Below are positions 19,105-27,658 of a stretch of 64,000 nucleotides of DNA, one piece after another. Origin of the DNA: Roseicyclus mahoneyensis (GTDB lineage: Bacteria > Pseudomonadota > Alphaproteobacteria > Rhodobacterales > Rhodobacteraceae); contig NZ_QGGW01000001.1 in NCBI RefSeq assembly GCF_003148775.1, positions 186,001-250,000 of the forward strand, written 5' to 3'. The position numbers and the translations under genes are program-made. Under the pieces are notes generated by a model, which was not told the DNA's origin, ran no database searches, and worked only from the letters and a program-made list of their open reading frames with translations. Position 1 is the stretch's first letter, and each line of letters starts with the position of its first letter.

Positions 19105-20334
19105 ATGAAACTGCAAGATCTCGAGATCTTCACCATCGCCCCCCCCGCACCCGGCTGGGGGGGGCGCTACTGGCAGATCGTGCGTCTCACCACTGCCTGC
19201 GGCATCACGGGCTTGGGCGAAGTCTATGCCGCAGCCGTGGGCGCCGCGGCCATGCGCGCTGTCATCGCGGATGTGTTCGACCGTCACATGCTGGGCGAGA
19301 GCCCCGAAAACATCGAGCTGATGGCCCGCCGCGTCTGGTCCTCGGGCTTTACCCAGCGGGCCGATCCGACCGTGTTCGGCGCTTTCGCGGGGCTGGAGAT
19401 GGCCTGCTGGGACATCCTTGGCAAGGCGCGCGCGCGGCCTGTCTGGGCGCTCTTGGGCGGGCGCATGAACGACCGGCTGCGCGCCTATACCTATATCTAT
19501 CCGGAGGATGACGCGGCGCCCGATGCCGTGGCGCGGTTCTGGGTCGACGCCGACGCGCAAGGCGAGGCCGCGGCCGCCCGCGTGGCCGAGGGCTGGACAG
19601 CGGTGAAATTCGACCCCGCCGGCCCCTACACGATCCGCGGCGGCCACGCGCCCGCGATGTCCGACATCAGCCTCTCCGCTGCGTTTTGCGCAAAGATCCG
19701 GGCCGCCGTGGGCGACCGTGCCGATCTCTTGTTCGGCACCCATGGCCAGTTCACGCCGGGTCATGCGATCCGGCTGGCCAAGGCGATCGAGCCGCATGAT
19801 CCCCTGTGGTTCGAGGAACCCATCCCGCCCGATGATCTGGCCGGATTGGCCGAGGTGGCGCGCGCCACCTCGATCCCCGTCGCCACCGGCGAGCGGCTGT
19901 GCGGCAAGATGGAATTCGCAGCCGCCCTCAGGGCAGGCGTGCGGATCGTCCAGCCCGCCTTGGGGCGCGCGGGCGGCATCTGGGAAGGGCGCAAGATCGC
20001 TATCTTGGCAGAAAGCCACAGTGCTCAGATCGCCCCGCATCTCTATGCCGGCCCCGTGGAATGGGCGGCCAATGTCCATTTGGGGGTTTCTTGCCCGAAC
20101 CTGTTGATGGTCGAGGCGATCGAGACCGATTTCCACAAGCGCCTTCTCAAGGGGCGGCCCATGGTCGAGGGTGGTTTTGTCGAAGCGCCAACGGCACCCG
20201 GCCTTGGCATCGAACTGGACGAGGTTCTTGCGGCCGCTCACGCTTGGACCGGCACGCGCCTGCACCTCGAGATGCAAGACGCGCCCTGCGACTGGCAAAA
20301 CGGGAATGCCTTCGGCGGGGGCGCGGTTGACTAG
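19105..20334 (+). CDS. Enolase-superfamily (mandelate racemase-like) dehydratase
   Basis: Mandelate racemase/muconate lactonising family protein of 409 residues, of the sugar-acid dehydratase type (galactonate/mannonate dehydratase relatives). The capping domain (1-125) has LTTACGITGLGEVY. In the barrel, GWTAVKFDPAG supplies a Lys, GTHGQFTPGHAIRLAKAIE and FEEPIPPDD supply metal ligands, and VATGERLCGK the third. IAPHLYAGPVEWAA carries the likely catalytic His. The exact acid-sugar substrate cannot be read. It follows the alcohol dehydrogenase after 98 nt and is convergent with the FadR/GntR regulator, which may control this locus. Confidence 0.83.
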   Translation: MKLQDLEIFTIAPPAPGWGGRYWQIVRLTTACGITGLGEVYAAAVGAAAMRAVIADVFDRHMLGESPENIELMARRVWSSGFTQRADPTVFGAFAGLEMACWDILGKARARPVWALLGGRMNDRLRAYTYIYPEDDAAPDAVARFWVDADAQGEAAAARVAEGWTAVKFDPAGPYTIRGGHAPAMSDISLSAAFCAKIRAAVGDRADLLFGTHGQFTPGHAIRLAKAIEPHDPLWFEEPIPPDDLAGLAEVARATSIPVATGERLCGKMEFAAALRAGVRIVQPALGRAGGIWEGRKIAILAESHSAQIAPHLYAGPVEWAANVHLGVSCPNLLMVEAIETDFHKRLLKGRPMVEGGFVEAPTAPGLGIELDEVLAAAHAWTGTRLHLEMQDAPCDWQNGNAFGGGAVD

Positions 20335-20363
20335 GGGCGGTTCGGGCGGCGCTGGGGGGCCGT

Positions 20364-20384
20364 GCATATTTTTGGAAAGATGAC
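20364..20384 (+). repeat. Recurrent intergenic element, copy 3
   Basis: GCATATTTTT then GGAAAGATGAC, 30 nt after the stop of the enolase-superfamily gene and in its orientation. Confidence 0.8.
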
Positions 20385-20399
20385 GGGACAGGGGCGCGG

Positions 20400-21170
20400 T
20401 CAGTCGCGTTCCTTTTCATGCGCGTAGCGCAGGCGCGCGACTTCCTCGTTCTTTTCGGCACGGCGCAATTCGCCCAGACGGCTTTCGACGTAGCTCAGAT
20501 GCTCCTGCACCGCCGCGCGCGCCGCTGCCGGATCGCGGGCCTGCAGCGCCGCGTTGATTGCGCGGTGATGGTCGAGCAGCAGGTCGCGGGTCGTGCGGCT
20601 CTTGAACATCATCTGGCGGTTGAAGAAGACCCCCTGTTTCAGAAGATCGAAGATCGAGCGCATCATGTGCAGCAAGATCACGTTATGGCTGGCCTCGAGG
20701 ATGGCGAGGTGAAATTCCGCGTCCAGTTCCGCCTCGTCTGCCGGATTGCGTTTCTTGTGGGCCGCTTCCATCTTGCGCAAGATCGCGTCGATCACCTTGA
20801 GATCGGTGTCCGAGCCCTGCACCGCGGCGCGTTCCGCCGCGATCGCCTCGAGGTCGCGGCGAAAGGCGATGTAGTCGAAGACCGCTTCTTCATGACTGGA
20901 AATGAGCCGGATCAGCGCCGGCGAAAAAGCCGACCCCAGCACATCGGCCACATAGATGCCCGCGCCCGCGCGCGCCGCCAAAAGCCCGCGGTCGTGCAAT
21001 TCGGCGACGGCTTCGCGCAGGGACGGCCGTGACACGCCCAGACGCTCGCTCAATTCGCGCTCGGAGGGCAGGCGTTCGCCGGGGCGCAGGATGCCGCGCA
21101 AGATCAGTTGTTCGATCTGCCGCACAACGGAATGCGACAGTTTCTCGGCCTCGATGCGTTGGAACGGCAT
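20400..21170 (-). CDS. FadR-family (GntR) transcriptional regulator
   Basis: A 256-residue regulator. Its N-terminal winged helix (about 10-75) contains RPGERLPSERELSERLGVSRPSLREA, the GntR signature. The C-terminal all-helical FCD domain has the metal or effector ligands Asp and His in EFHLAILEASHN and later His residues (LDHHRAI, VQEHL). FCD members respond to organic acids such as lactate, glycolate or pyruvate. The start follows GGGAGGGG. A perfect palindrome 15 nt upstream of the start is its likely autoregulatory operator. Targets may include the neighbouring sugar-acid genes; this is inference. Confidence 0.88.
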   Translation of the reverse strand: MPFQRIEAEKLSHSVVRQIEQLILRGILRPGERLPSERELSERLGVSRPSLREAVAELHDRGLLAARAGAGIYVADVLGSAFSPALIRLISSHEEAVFDYIAFRRDLEAIAAERAAVQGSDTDLKVIDAILRKMEAAHKKRNPADEAELDAEFHLAILEASHNVILLHMMRSIFDLLKQGVFFNRQMMFKSRTTRDLLLDHHRAINAALQARDPAAARAAVQEHLSYVESRLGELRRAEKNEEVARLRYAHEKERD

Positions 21171-21184
21171 GGCCCCCTCCCGGA

Positions 21185-21205
21185 CTGGTCAAATCTTATG
21201 ACCAG
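21185..21205. promoter_or_regulatory. Operator of the FadR/GntR gene
   Basis: CTGGTCA-N7-TGACCAG, perfect 7-bp arms, 15 nt upstream of the regulator start. TGGTC...GACCA is the usual form of FadR-subfamily sites, which points to autoregulation. Confidence 0.7.
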
Positions 21206-21247
21206 CGAAAGGGGGCTGTCCAGCCGAATGCGGATGCGAGCCGGAGA

Positions 21248-21892
21248 TCACCGCGGGCGGATGATCACTTCGACCCGGCGGTTTTGCGCACGACCCTGCG
21301 GCGTCAGGTTGGAGGCGACCGGTTCATCTTCGCCCCGGCCGAAGGCGCGCACGCGGCCGGGCGAGACGCCCGCCTCAAGCAGCACGCCCGCCACCGCCTG
21401 TGCGCGACGCTGCGAGAGATCTTGATTGTAGCCCGCGCTGCCGGTGTTGTCGGTATGGCCGATCACATCGACGGTTGTGTTCGGGTATTGCTGCAGGTTG
21501 CGGGCCAGAGCCCTGAGATCGGCTTGCAGATTGGCCCGGATCGCGGCGCTGTCGATGTCGAACAAGATGCCCTCGGGCATGGTGACGACCAGTTCCTGTC
21601 CGGTGTTCTGGATGCGTATGTCATCATTGGCGAGGCTGCCGCGCAGGTCGCGGGCCTGCCGATCCAGCGCCGCGCCGATTGCGCCGCCCGCAAGCGCGCC
21701 CGCCGCGCCGCCGACCAGCGCGCCCATGCCCGGGTCGCTGTCATTGCCGAAAGCGCCTGCGGCCGCCCCAAGCATGCCGCCGATGATGGCGCCGCTCTGG
21801 GTGCGTTCGCCCATGGGCTGCGTGGTGACACAGCCCGTCAGCGCAAGCGCGGAGACGGTGACAAGTGCGGTGAGTTTCGTGCGAATGATCAT
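21248..21892 (-). CDS. OmpA-family outer-membrane lipoprotein
   Basis: Lipoprotein of 214 residues with lipobox LALTGC (acylated Cys21). A glycine-zipper segment (about 34-80, GAIIGGMLGAAAGAF and GALVGGAAGALAGGAIGAAL) follows, then an OmpA C-terminal peptidoglycan-binding domain (about 100-214) with VIGHTDNTGSAGYNQDLS and RRVEVIIRP. It anchors the outer membrane to murein, as YiaD-type proteins do. The start at 21892 is preferred for the signal sequence and the AAGGGC six bases upstream. It is transcribed alone. Confidence 0.9.
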   Translation of the reverse strand: MIIRTKLTALVTVSALALTGCVTTQPMGERTQSGAIIGGMLGAAAGAFGNDSDPGMGALVGGAAGALAGGAIGAALDRQARDLRGSLANDDIRIQNTGQELVVTMPEGILFDIDSAAIRANLQADLRALARNLQQYPNTTVDVIGHTDNTGSAGYNQDLSQRRAQAVAGVLLEAGVSPGRVRAFGRGEDEPVASNLTPQGRAQNRRVEVIIRPR

Positions 21893-22026
21893 TGCGATGC
21901 CCTTCCAGACTGCTCCCGGTCCGGTTTCCCCGAGACCTTTGTTCCGGGCCAATATAGCAGCGCAGGCGGCGAACTGCAGAGGGAAAAAGCCGAAATGGCG
22001 GAATCCCGCCGTTTTGCCGTGACGTC

Positions 22027-22860
22027 TCAGGCCCCGCTTTGCGCCGCCTCGCGGGCCAGCAGCGCGCGCTTGACGGGCAGGCCCCAATGGTAGCCGCCCA
22101 AGGCCCCCGATTTGCGCAGCGCGCGGTGGCAGGGGATCAGCCAGCTGATCGGGTTGCGCCCCACGGCGGTTCCCACGGCGCGCATGGCGCGGGGGTGGCC
22201 CACGGCGGTGGCGATCTCGGAATAGGTGGTGACATGGCCGGTGGGGACCTGCAGCAGCGCCTCCCAGACCTTGATCTGGAAGGGGGCGCCGATCAGGTGC
22301 AGCTTTGCGGCCCCGGGCGCTTCGCCGAAGGCCTTGGCGACCACGGGGGCCAGCGCCGCGCGGTCCTCGACAAACTGCGCCGCAGGCCAGCGGCCGGTGA
22401 GGTCCGCCATGGTGGCGTCTGTCCCGGTTTCGGCGGCGAAGCCCAGACCGCATATGCCCCGGTCGGTGCCCATCACCAGCGCCGGGCCGAAGGGGCTGTC
22501 GAACCAGCCATGCCGGATGGTCAGGCCCGCGGCACCCCGTGCGTAATCGCCGGGGGCCATCGCTTCCCAAGTCAGGAACAGATCGTGCAGCCGCCCGCCC
22601 CCGGACAGGCCGACCGCGTCCGCTGTCGCAAGGGTGGTGAACCGGTCGCGCAGCAAGTGGCGCGCATGGTCGAGCGCGAGATATTGCTGGTAGCGTTTCG
22701 GGCTGACGCCGACCCAGGCGGTGAAGATGCGCTGGAAATGCGCGGGGCTCATCTGCATCCGGGCGGCCAGCGCTTCAAGGGTCAGGGGGGCATCGGCCGT
22801 GTCGATCTCTGCGATGGCGCGGCGGATGACGTGGTAATGATATGTGTGCTCATCGGTCAT
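22027..22860 (-). CDS. ada: AraC-fused methylated-DNA--protein-cysteine methyltransferase
   Basis: A 277-residue fusion. The N-terminal AraC-type helix-turn-helix (about 10-110, EALAARMQMSPAHFQRIFTAW) is followed by an Ogt/AdaB methyltransferase with active site PCHR in NPISWLIPCHRALR and the wing YHWGLPVKRALL. It removes methyl groups from O6-methylguanine and probably activates its own gene. The N-terminal Ada domain that repairs phosphotriesters (four-Cys zinc site) is absent, so this is the short alphaproteobacterial form. It is divergent from nth, another repair gene. Confidence 0.92.
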   Translation of the reverse strand: MTDEHTYHYHVIRRAIAEIDTADAPLTLEALAARMQMSPAHFQRIFTAWVGVSPKRYQQYLALDHARHLLRDRFTTLATADAVGLSGGGRLHDLFLTWEAMAPGDYARGAAGLTIRHGWFDSPFGPALVMGTDRGICGLGFAAETGTDATMADLTGRWPAAQFVEDRAALAPVVAKAFGEAPGAAKLHLIGAPFQIKVWEALLQVPTGHVTTYSEIATAVGHPRAMRAVGTAVGRNPISWLIPCHRALRKSGALGGYHWGLPVKRALLAREAAQSGA

Positions 22861-22955
22861 GGCGCGACACTAGCCCTAAGGGTAGACCGCGCGCGACCCG
22901 GATCTTGCGCCAAATCGGCCTTGCCGGTACGCGCGCAAGCCGCCAAAAGGGCACC

Positions 22956-23600
22956 ATGGCCAAGCAGTTGCCCTATCAAGCGATGCGCGAGATCTTCGCA
23001 CGGTTCCAGGCCGCCGAGGCGGAACCCAAGGGCGAATTGCATCACACCAATGCCTTTACGCTGGTGGTCGCGGTGGCGCTGAGCGCGCAGGCGACGGATG
23101 CGGGGGTGAACAAGGCGACCGCCCGCTTGTTCGAGATTGCGGACACGCCCGAAAAGATGCTTGCCCTGGGCGAAGAGGGCGTGACCCAGCATATCAAGAC
23201 AATCGGCTTGTTCCGCAACAAGGCCAAGAACGTGATCAAGCTGAGCCGTATTCTGGTGGAGGAGTTCGGCGGTCAGGTGCCATCGAGCCGTGCCGCGCTG
23301 CAATCGCTGCCGGGGGTGGGGCGCAAGACCGCCAATGTCGTTCTGAACATGTGGTGGCAGTTTCCCGCGCAGGCTGTCGACACGCATATCTTTCGCTTGG
23401 GCAACCGTTCGGGGCTCGCTCCGGGCCGCGATGTCGACGCGGTCGAGCGCGCCATCGAGGATCATGTGCCCGCCGAATTCCAGCTTCATGCCCATCACTG
23501 GATGATCCTGCACGGCCGCTATATCTGCGTCGCGCGCAAACCGAAATGCGGGGCGTGCATCATCGCCGACCTGTGCCAGTACGAGGACAAGACCCAATGA
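22956..23600 (+). CDS. nth: Endonuclease III
   Basis: Base-excision-repair glycosylase/AP lyase for oxidised pyrimidines. The 214-residue protein has the helix-hairpin-helix LPGVGRKTANV with the catalytic Lys124, Asp142 (VDTHIFR) and a C-terminal 4Fe-4S ligand set with spacing C-x6-C-x2-C-x5-C. The ATG at 22956 follows AAAAGG. The stop overlaps the start of the PfkB kinase gene by 4 nt (ATGA), so both are coupled. Confidence 0.96.
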   Translation: MAKQLPYQAMREIFARFQAAEAEPKGELHHTNAFTLVVAVALSAQATDAGVNKATARLFEIADTPEKMLALGEEGVTQHIKTIGLFRNKAKNVIKLSRILVEEFGGQVPSSRAALQSLPGVGRKTANVVLNMWWQFPAQAVDTHIFRLGNRSGLAPGRDVDAVERAIEDHVPAEFQLHAHHWMILHGRYICVARKPKCGACIIADLCQYEDKTQ

Positions 23601-24589
23601 CCAAGACCTATGACCTTGTCGGGATCGGCAATGCCATCGTCGACGTGATTTCACACGGTGACGACAGTTTCCTCGACAACATGGGGATCGAGAAAGGCAT
23701 CATGCAGCTGATCGACCGGGAACGGGCAGAACTGCTTTATGCTGCGATGAAGGACCGGGTGCAGACGCCGGGAGGATCGGTCGCCAACACGATCGCAGGG
23801 GCGGGGACGCTGGGGTTGAGCACCGCCTTTCTGGGCAAGGTCAAGGACGACGCGCTGGGCCGGTTCTACGCGCAGGGCATGGCCGAGCAGGGCACCGATT
23901 TCCCCAATCCGCCGGTCAAGGATGCCCCCGCGCCGACCTCGCGGTCGATGATTTTCGTTTCGCCCGATGGCGAGCGCTCGATGAACACCTATCTGGGCGC
24001 GGGCGCGGATTTCGATGCGGATGACGTGGACGCAAGCGTCGCGGGCAACGCGCGCTGGTTGTTTTTGGAAGGCTATCTCTACGACAAACCCGAGGGGAAA
24101 ACCGCCTTCACTGCCGCCGCCGACCATTGCCGCAAGGGGGGCGGCAAGGTGGGCATCACGCTGTCCGATCCTTTTTGCGTCGACCGCCACCGGGCCGATT
24201 TCCTGCGCCTGATCGAGGGTCAGATGGATTACGTCATCGGCAACCATGAGGAATGGCTGGCGCTCTACCAGACCGATGATCTGGATGTCGCGCTGGCACA
24301 AGCGGCCACCATCTGCGATATCGTCGTCTGCACCCATTCGGGTGAGCCAGTGAAAATCATCCGCGGCGCGGAACGCGCTCTCGTCGCGGTGACGCGCATC
24401 ACGCCGGTGGACGCGACCGGTGCGGGCGACCAGTTCGCCGCAGGGTTCCTTTATGGCATGGCGACGGGCCGCGACATTGAGATGGCGGGCAAGATGGGCG
24501 TGGCCGCCGCCTCCGAGGTGATCCGCCATGTCGGCCCGCGCCCGAAACGGCCGCTATCCGAAGTGTTCGCCGAGGCCGGTCTGGTCTGA
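23597..24589 (+). CDS. PfkB-family carbohydrate/nucleoside kinase
   Basis: Ribokinase-fold kinase of 330 residues resembling bacterial adenosine-kinase-like proteins. It has GIGNAIVDV at the N terminus, GGSVANTIAGAGTLG, and the PfkB signature DATGAGDQFAAGFL with the catalytic Asp and anion-hole glycines. It phosphorylates a sugar or nucleoside with ATP; adenosine is the best guess from family resemblance. It overlaps nth by 4 nt, an arrangement frequent in this family of bacteria. Confidence 0.88.
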   Translation: MTKTYDLVGIGNAIVDVISHGDDSFLDNMGIEKGIMQLIDRERAELLYAAMKDRVQTPGGSVANTIAGAGTLGLSTAFLGKVKDDALGRFYAQGMAEQGTDFPNPPVKDAPAPTSRSMIFVSPDGERSMNTYLGAGADFDADDVDASVAGNARWLFLEGYLYDKPEGKTAFTAAADHCRKGGGKVGITLSDPFCVDRHRADFLRLIEGQMDYVIGNHEEWLALYQTDDLDVALAQAATICDIVVCTHSGEPVKIIRGAERALVAVTRITPVDATGAGDQFAAGFLYGMATGRDIEMAGKMGVAAASEVIRHVGPRPKRPLSEVFAEAGLV

Positions 24590-24650
24590 ACAGGTCCAGA
24601 TTGGGCCTTGGGCCAAGGCGTTTTTCCCGCTATCCCCCAAAGGGATTTCG

Positions 24651-25397
24651 ATGGCGCGCAGATCAAGATCTGCGCGGGAACGGAGCGTGATGGACCCGGC
24701 CCTGACCATAAGTGGCATCCTGTTTCTGGGCCTCGTGCTCAAGATCGCGGGCTTCATGGTGCGCGACGAACTTGCCCTGCGTTTGCTGGTGGCCGGCGGG
24801 CTTGGCTGTGACGCGGTCTTCTATGGGCTGCGGCCCGATCCGATCTTGCAATCGGTCCTGTCGAACCTCGGCCTCGTCTTCATCAATCTTGCGCTGATCG
24901 TCTTGATCCTGTCCGAGCGCACCCGCTGGCGGATGAGCGCGGATGACCGCGCGCTTTTCGATCATTTTCCGACCCTGACCCCGGGCCAGTTCCGCCGCCT
25001 GCGATCCCTGATGACGCGCCATGCCGAAGAGTCGAACACTCAACTGGCATGGGAGGGCAAGCCGGTCGAGGACCTGATGCTGGTGTTTTCCGACAGAATA
25101 TTGATCGGAAAGGCGGGCCAAGGTTTTCCGATCGCGGGGCCCGCCTTCGTGGGCGAGATCGCCTTTTTGACCGGTGCGCCCTCTTCGGCCGATGTGACCC
25201 TGCCCGAAGGCGGCACGGTGGTGCGCCTGCCCGTCGCGGCCCTCAAGCAGCAGATGGCGCGCAAGCCTGCGCTGTCGAACGCGCTTGTCGCGCTGTTCGG
25301 GCAGGAACTGGCGCGCAAGGTGGCCGACAGCGTGCCGATGGACCGCGCGGCGCGCCCGCGCCCGGTAACCGGGTCCGCGACCCGTCCGGCCGAGTGA
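24651..25397 (+). CDS. Membrane protein with cyclic-nucleotide-binding-like domain
   Basis: The 248-residue protein has three hydrophobic helices (about 18-37, 41-58, 66-86) followed by a cytoplasmic beta-roll resembling a cNMP-binding or Popeye domain. The cassette reads GEIAFLTGAPSSADVTL. The Arg that grips the cyclic phosphate in Crp-type domains appears replaced by Ser, so ligand binding is uncertain. It is followed 28 nt later by the CHASE2 adenylate cyclase, suggesting effector and enzyme in one operon. Two starts are possible: ATG 24651 (AAAGGGA upstream) or ATG 24690 (GGAG upstream). Confidence 0.75.
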   Translation: MARRSRSARERSVMDPALTISGILFLGLVLKIAGFMVRDELALRLLVAGGLGCDAVFYGLRPDPILQSVLSNLGLVFINLALIVLILSERTRWRMSADDRALFDHFPTLTPGQFRRLRSLMTRHAEESNTQLAWEGKPVEDLMLVFSDRILIGKAGQGFPIAGPAFVGEIAFLTGAPSSADVTLPEGGTVVRLPVAALKQQMARKPALSNALVALFGQELARKVADSVPMDRAARPRPVTGSATRPAE

Positions 25398-25425
25398 CGC
25401 GCATGCGCGCCTGCAGGGCAAATTG

Positions 25426-27621
25426 ATGCGGCGCGCGATCCTCGGCCTCGGGCTTGGGGCGACGGCGCTGATGGTGCTGCTGGTCTGGCTTGCGCTGCCC
25501 ATGCTCGCCCGGGTGCAGGACGCTGTCTTTGACGGCTACCAGCGCCTCAGCCCGCGCGCCTATGACAGCGGGGCGTCCGTCCATATCATCGATATCGACG
25601 AGGCATCGCTGGCCGCCTACGGCCAATGGCCCTGGCCGCGCAGCTACATGGCCGTTCTGACCGACCGGCTGTTTGACCATGGCGCTGCGGCGGTGGGCTT
25701 TGACGTGCTCTTCCCCGAACCCGACCGCACCTCGCCCGAGCGCATCGTCGAAAGCTGGAGCCGCTTTGCCACCGGCATTCCGCCCGCGCTGCCCGATCTG
25801 GGGCTTGTGCCCCATGACACGCGGTTCGCCGAGGCAATCACCGGGCGGCCCGTTGTCCTGAGTGTGGCGGGCGCGCCCGAGGGGGTCTTGCCGCAGGCGC
25901 GCGCGGGCGTGGCCGTGACAGGCGATGTGCCCCCGAACCTGACCCGGTTTCCGGCGGCCATCGGCAACCTGCCCGATCTGACCGCCGCCGCCGCGGGGAT
26001 CGGGACGATCAGCCTTGGGCGCAACGCCGACGGGGTCACGCGCACCGTGCCCATGGTCACCGAGATCGGCGGCACGCTCATGCCCTCGCTCTCGGCCGAA
26101 GTCCTTCGGCTGGCGCAAGGCGCGGGTGGTCATGTCCTGCGCACCACGCAAGGTTCGGGCGAGGTGTCGGGCGGCACGGTGGCCGCCGTCGCCATGCGCA
26201 CCGGCGCGCTGGAGTATCCGGTCGAGGCGGACGGGACCTTTCGCATCCGTTTCACCGGCTATCGGCCCGAGCGCGTCACGTCGGCGACCGAGGTTCTGGC
26301 CGGTGACGGGATCGACCCCGATCTTGAGGCGCGGCTGGCAGGGCGGATCGTGCTGGTGGGGTCATCCGCGCAGGGGCTGTTCGACATCCGCACCACGCCG
26401 CTGGATGGACAGATCGCGGCGGTGACGCTGCATGCCGAGATCATCGAGCAGATCATGGCGGGTGATTTCCTGACGCGCCCCGACTGGATGGCGGGGCTGG
26501 AGATCGTGGTGGTCATCCTCATGGGTTTGCTGCTGACGCTGCTGCAATTGCGCGAACGCCCGGTGCTGGGTCTTGGCGCGGCCTTCGTGCTGGTATCGGC
26601 GGCCATTCTGGGCGGGCTTGCGGCCTTTTCCCTTTTTGGCCTGCTGTTCGATCCGGTGCTGCCGGTTCTGACCGTTCTGATGGTCTATGTGCCCGGCACG
26701 ACGCTGGGCTATCTTGCCAAGGACCGCGCCCGGCGCGTGATCCGGGCGCGGTTCGCCTATTTCCTGCCGCCCGAACTGATCGGCCGGATCGAGGCAAACC
26801 CCGTGGATGCCCTGACGCCCGACGGCGCCGAGCGCGAATTGACCATCATCTTCATCGACATGCGCGGCTTTTCCACCGTGACCGAAGGCATGCCTCCCGA
26901 CCGCGTGGTGCGGCTGGTCAACACTTGGCTCTCGGCGCTGGCCGAGGCGCTGGTGGATGCGGGGGCCACCATCGACAAGTTCATGGGGGACGCGGTCATG
27001 GCCTTCTGGAACGCCCCCATCGCGCGCCCCGACCATGCAGAGGCGGCCCTGCATGCGCTTGCGGGGATCGAGGCGGCAGCGGTGCGCGCCAACGCGGCGC
27101 TGTCGGCCGAGGGTCTGCCACCGGTCGCCTTCGGCATCGGCATCAACACCGGCCCGGCCTCTGTCGGGCTGATGGGGTCGCGCGACCGGCTGAGCTATAC
27201 GGCGATCGGCGACAGCGTGACGCTTGCGGCCCGGCTGGAGGGGCTGACACGGGTTTACGGGGTGCCCAATTGCGTGGGCGATGCGACCGCGGCCCATCTG
27301 CCCGCGGGCCTGCGGGCCGTGCAACTGGACCTGATCGCGGCCAGAGGCTTGACCGAGGCCGCGCCGGTGCATCTTGTCTTGCCCGAGAATACGCCGGGGC
27401 TGGAGGATTTCGCCGCCACCCTTGCCACCGCGCGGGCAGCCTATCTCAACCGCAACTGGACCACCGCCGAGGACCGCTTCACCGATCTGGCCACCATGGA
27501 CCTGCCGTTTTGCGACACGGCGCGTCTGGCGCAGCTTTACCTCGAGCGGATCGCGGCCTTCCTGCGCAGCCCGCCGCCGCCCGGATGGGACGGGGCCGAG
27601 CGGGCGCTGGCCAAGCGCTGA
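25426..27621 (+). CDS. CHASE2 class III adenylate cyclase
   Basis: The 731-residue membrane sensor-cyclase has an N-terminal helix (about 7-25), a periplasmic CHASE2 domain (about 30-345; VHIIDIDEASLAAYGQWPWPR, GFDVLFPEPDRTSPE), three helices (about 350-430) and a cytoplasmic cyclase domain (about 470-610). Metal Asp residues are D478 (FIDMRGFS) and D522 (DKFMGDAVMAFW), with adenine-recognition Lys518. The Asn that stabilises the transition state in GDxVNxAxR is Thr599 here (GDSVTLAARL); Arg603 is kept. The last 110 residues are helical and unknown. ATG 25426 has AGGG upstream; a TTG one codon earlier is possible. Confidence 0.9.
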   Translation: MRRAILGLGLGATALMVLLVWLALPMLARVQDAVFDGYQRLSPRAYDSGASVHIIDIDEASLAAYGQWPWPRSYMAVLTDRLFDHGAAAVGFDVLFPEPDRTSPERIVESWSRFATGIPPALPDLGLVPHDTRFAEAITGRPVVLSVAGAPEGVLPQARAGVAVTGDVPPNLTRFPAAIGNLPDLTAAAAGIGTISLGRNADGVTRTVPMVTEIGGTLMPSLSAEVLRLAQGAGGHVLRTTQGSGEVSGGTVAAVAMRTGALEYPVEADGTFRIRFTGYRPERVTSATEVLAGDGIDPDLEARLAGRIVLVGSSAQGLFDIRTTPLDGQIAAVTLHAEIIEQIMAGDFLTRPDWMAGLEIVVVILMGLLLTLLQLRERPVLGLGAAFVLVSAAILGGLAAFSLFGLLFDPVLPVLTVLMVYVPGTTLGYLAKDRARRVIRARFAYFLPPELIGRIEANPVDALTPDGAERELTIIFIDMRGFSTVTEGMPPDRVVRLVNTWLSALAEALVDAGATIDKFMGDAVMAFWNAPIARPDHAEAALHALAGIEAAAVRANAALSAEGLPPVAFGIGINTGPASVGLMGSRDRLSYTAIGDSVTLAARLEGLTRVYGVPNCVGDATAAHLPAGLRAVQLDLIAARGLTEAAPVHLVLPENTPGLEDFAATLATARAAYLNRNWTTAEDRFTDLATMDLPFCDTARLAQLYLERIAAFLRSPPPPGWDGAERALAKR

Positions 27622-27658
27622 GGCTCGGTCGTTCAGGTCGTTCTGGCAAGGATCGGCG

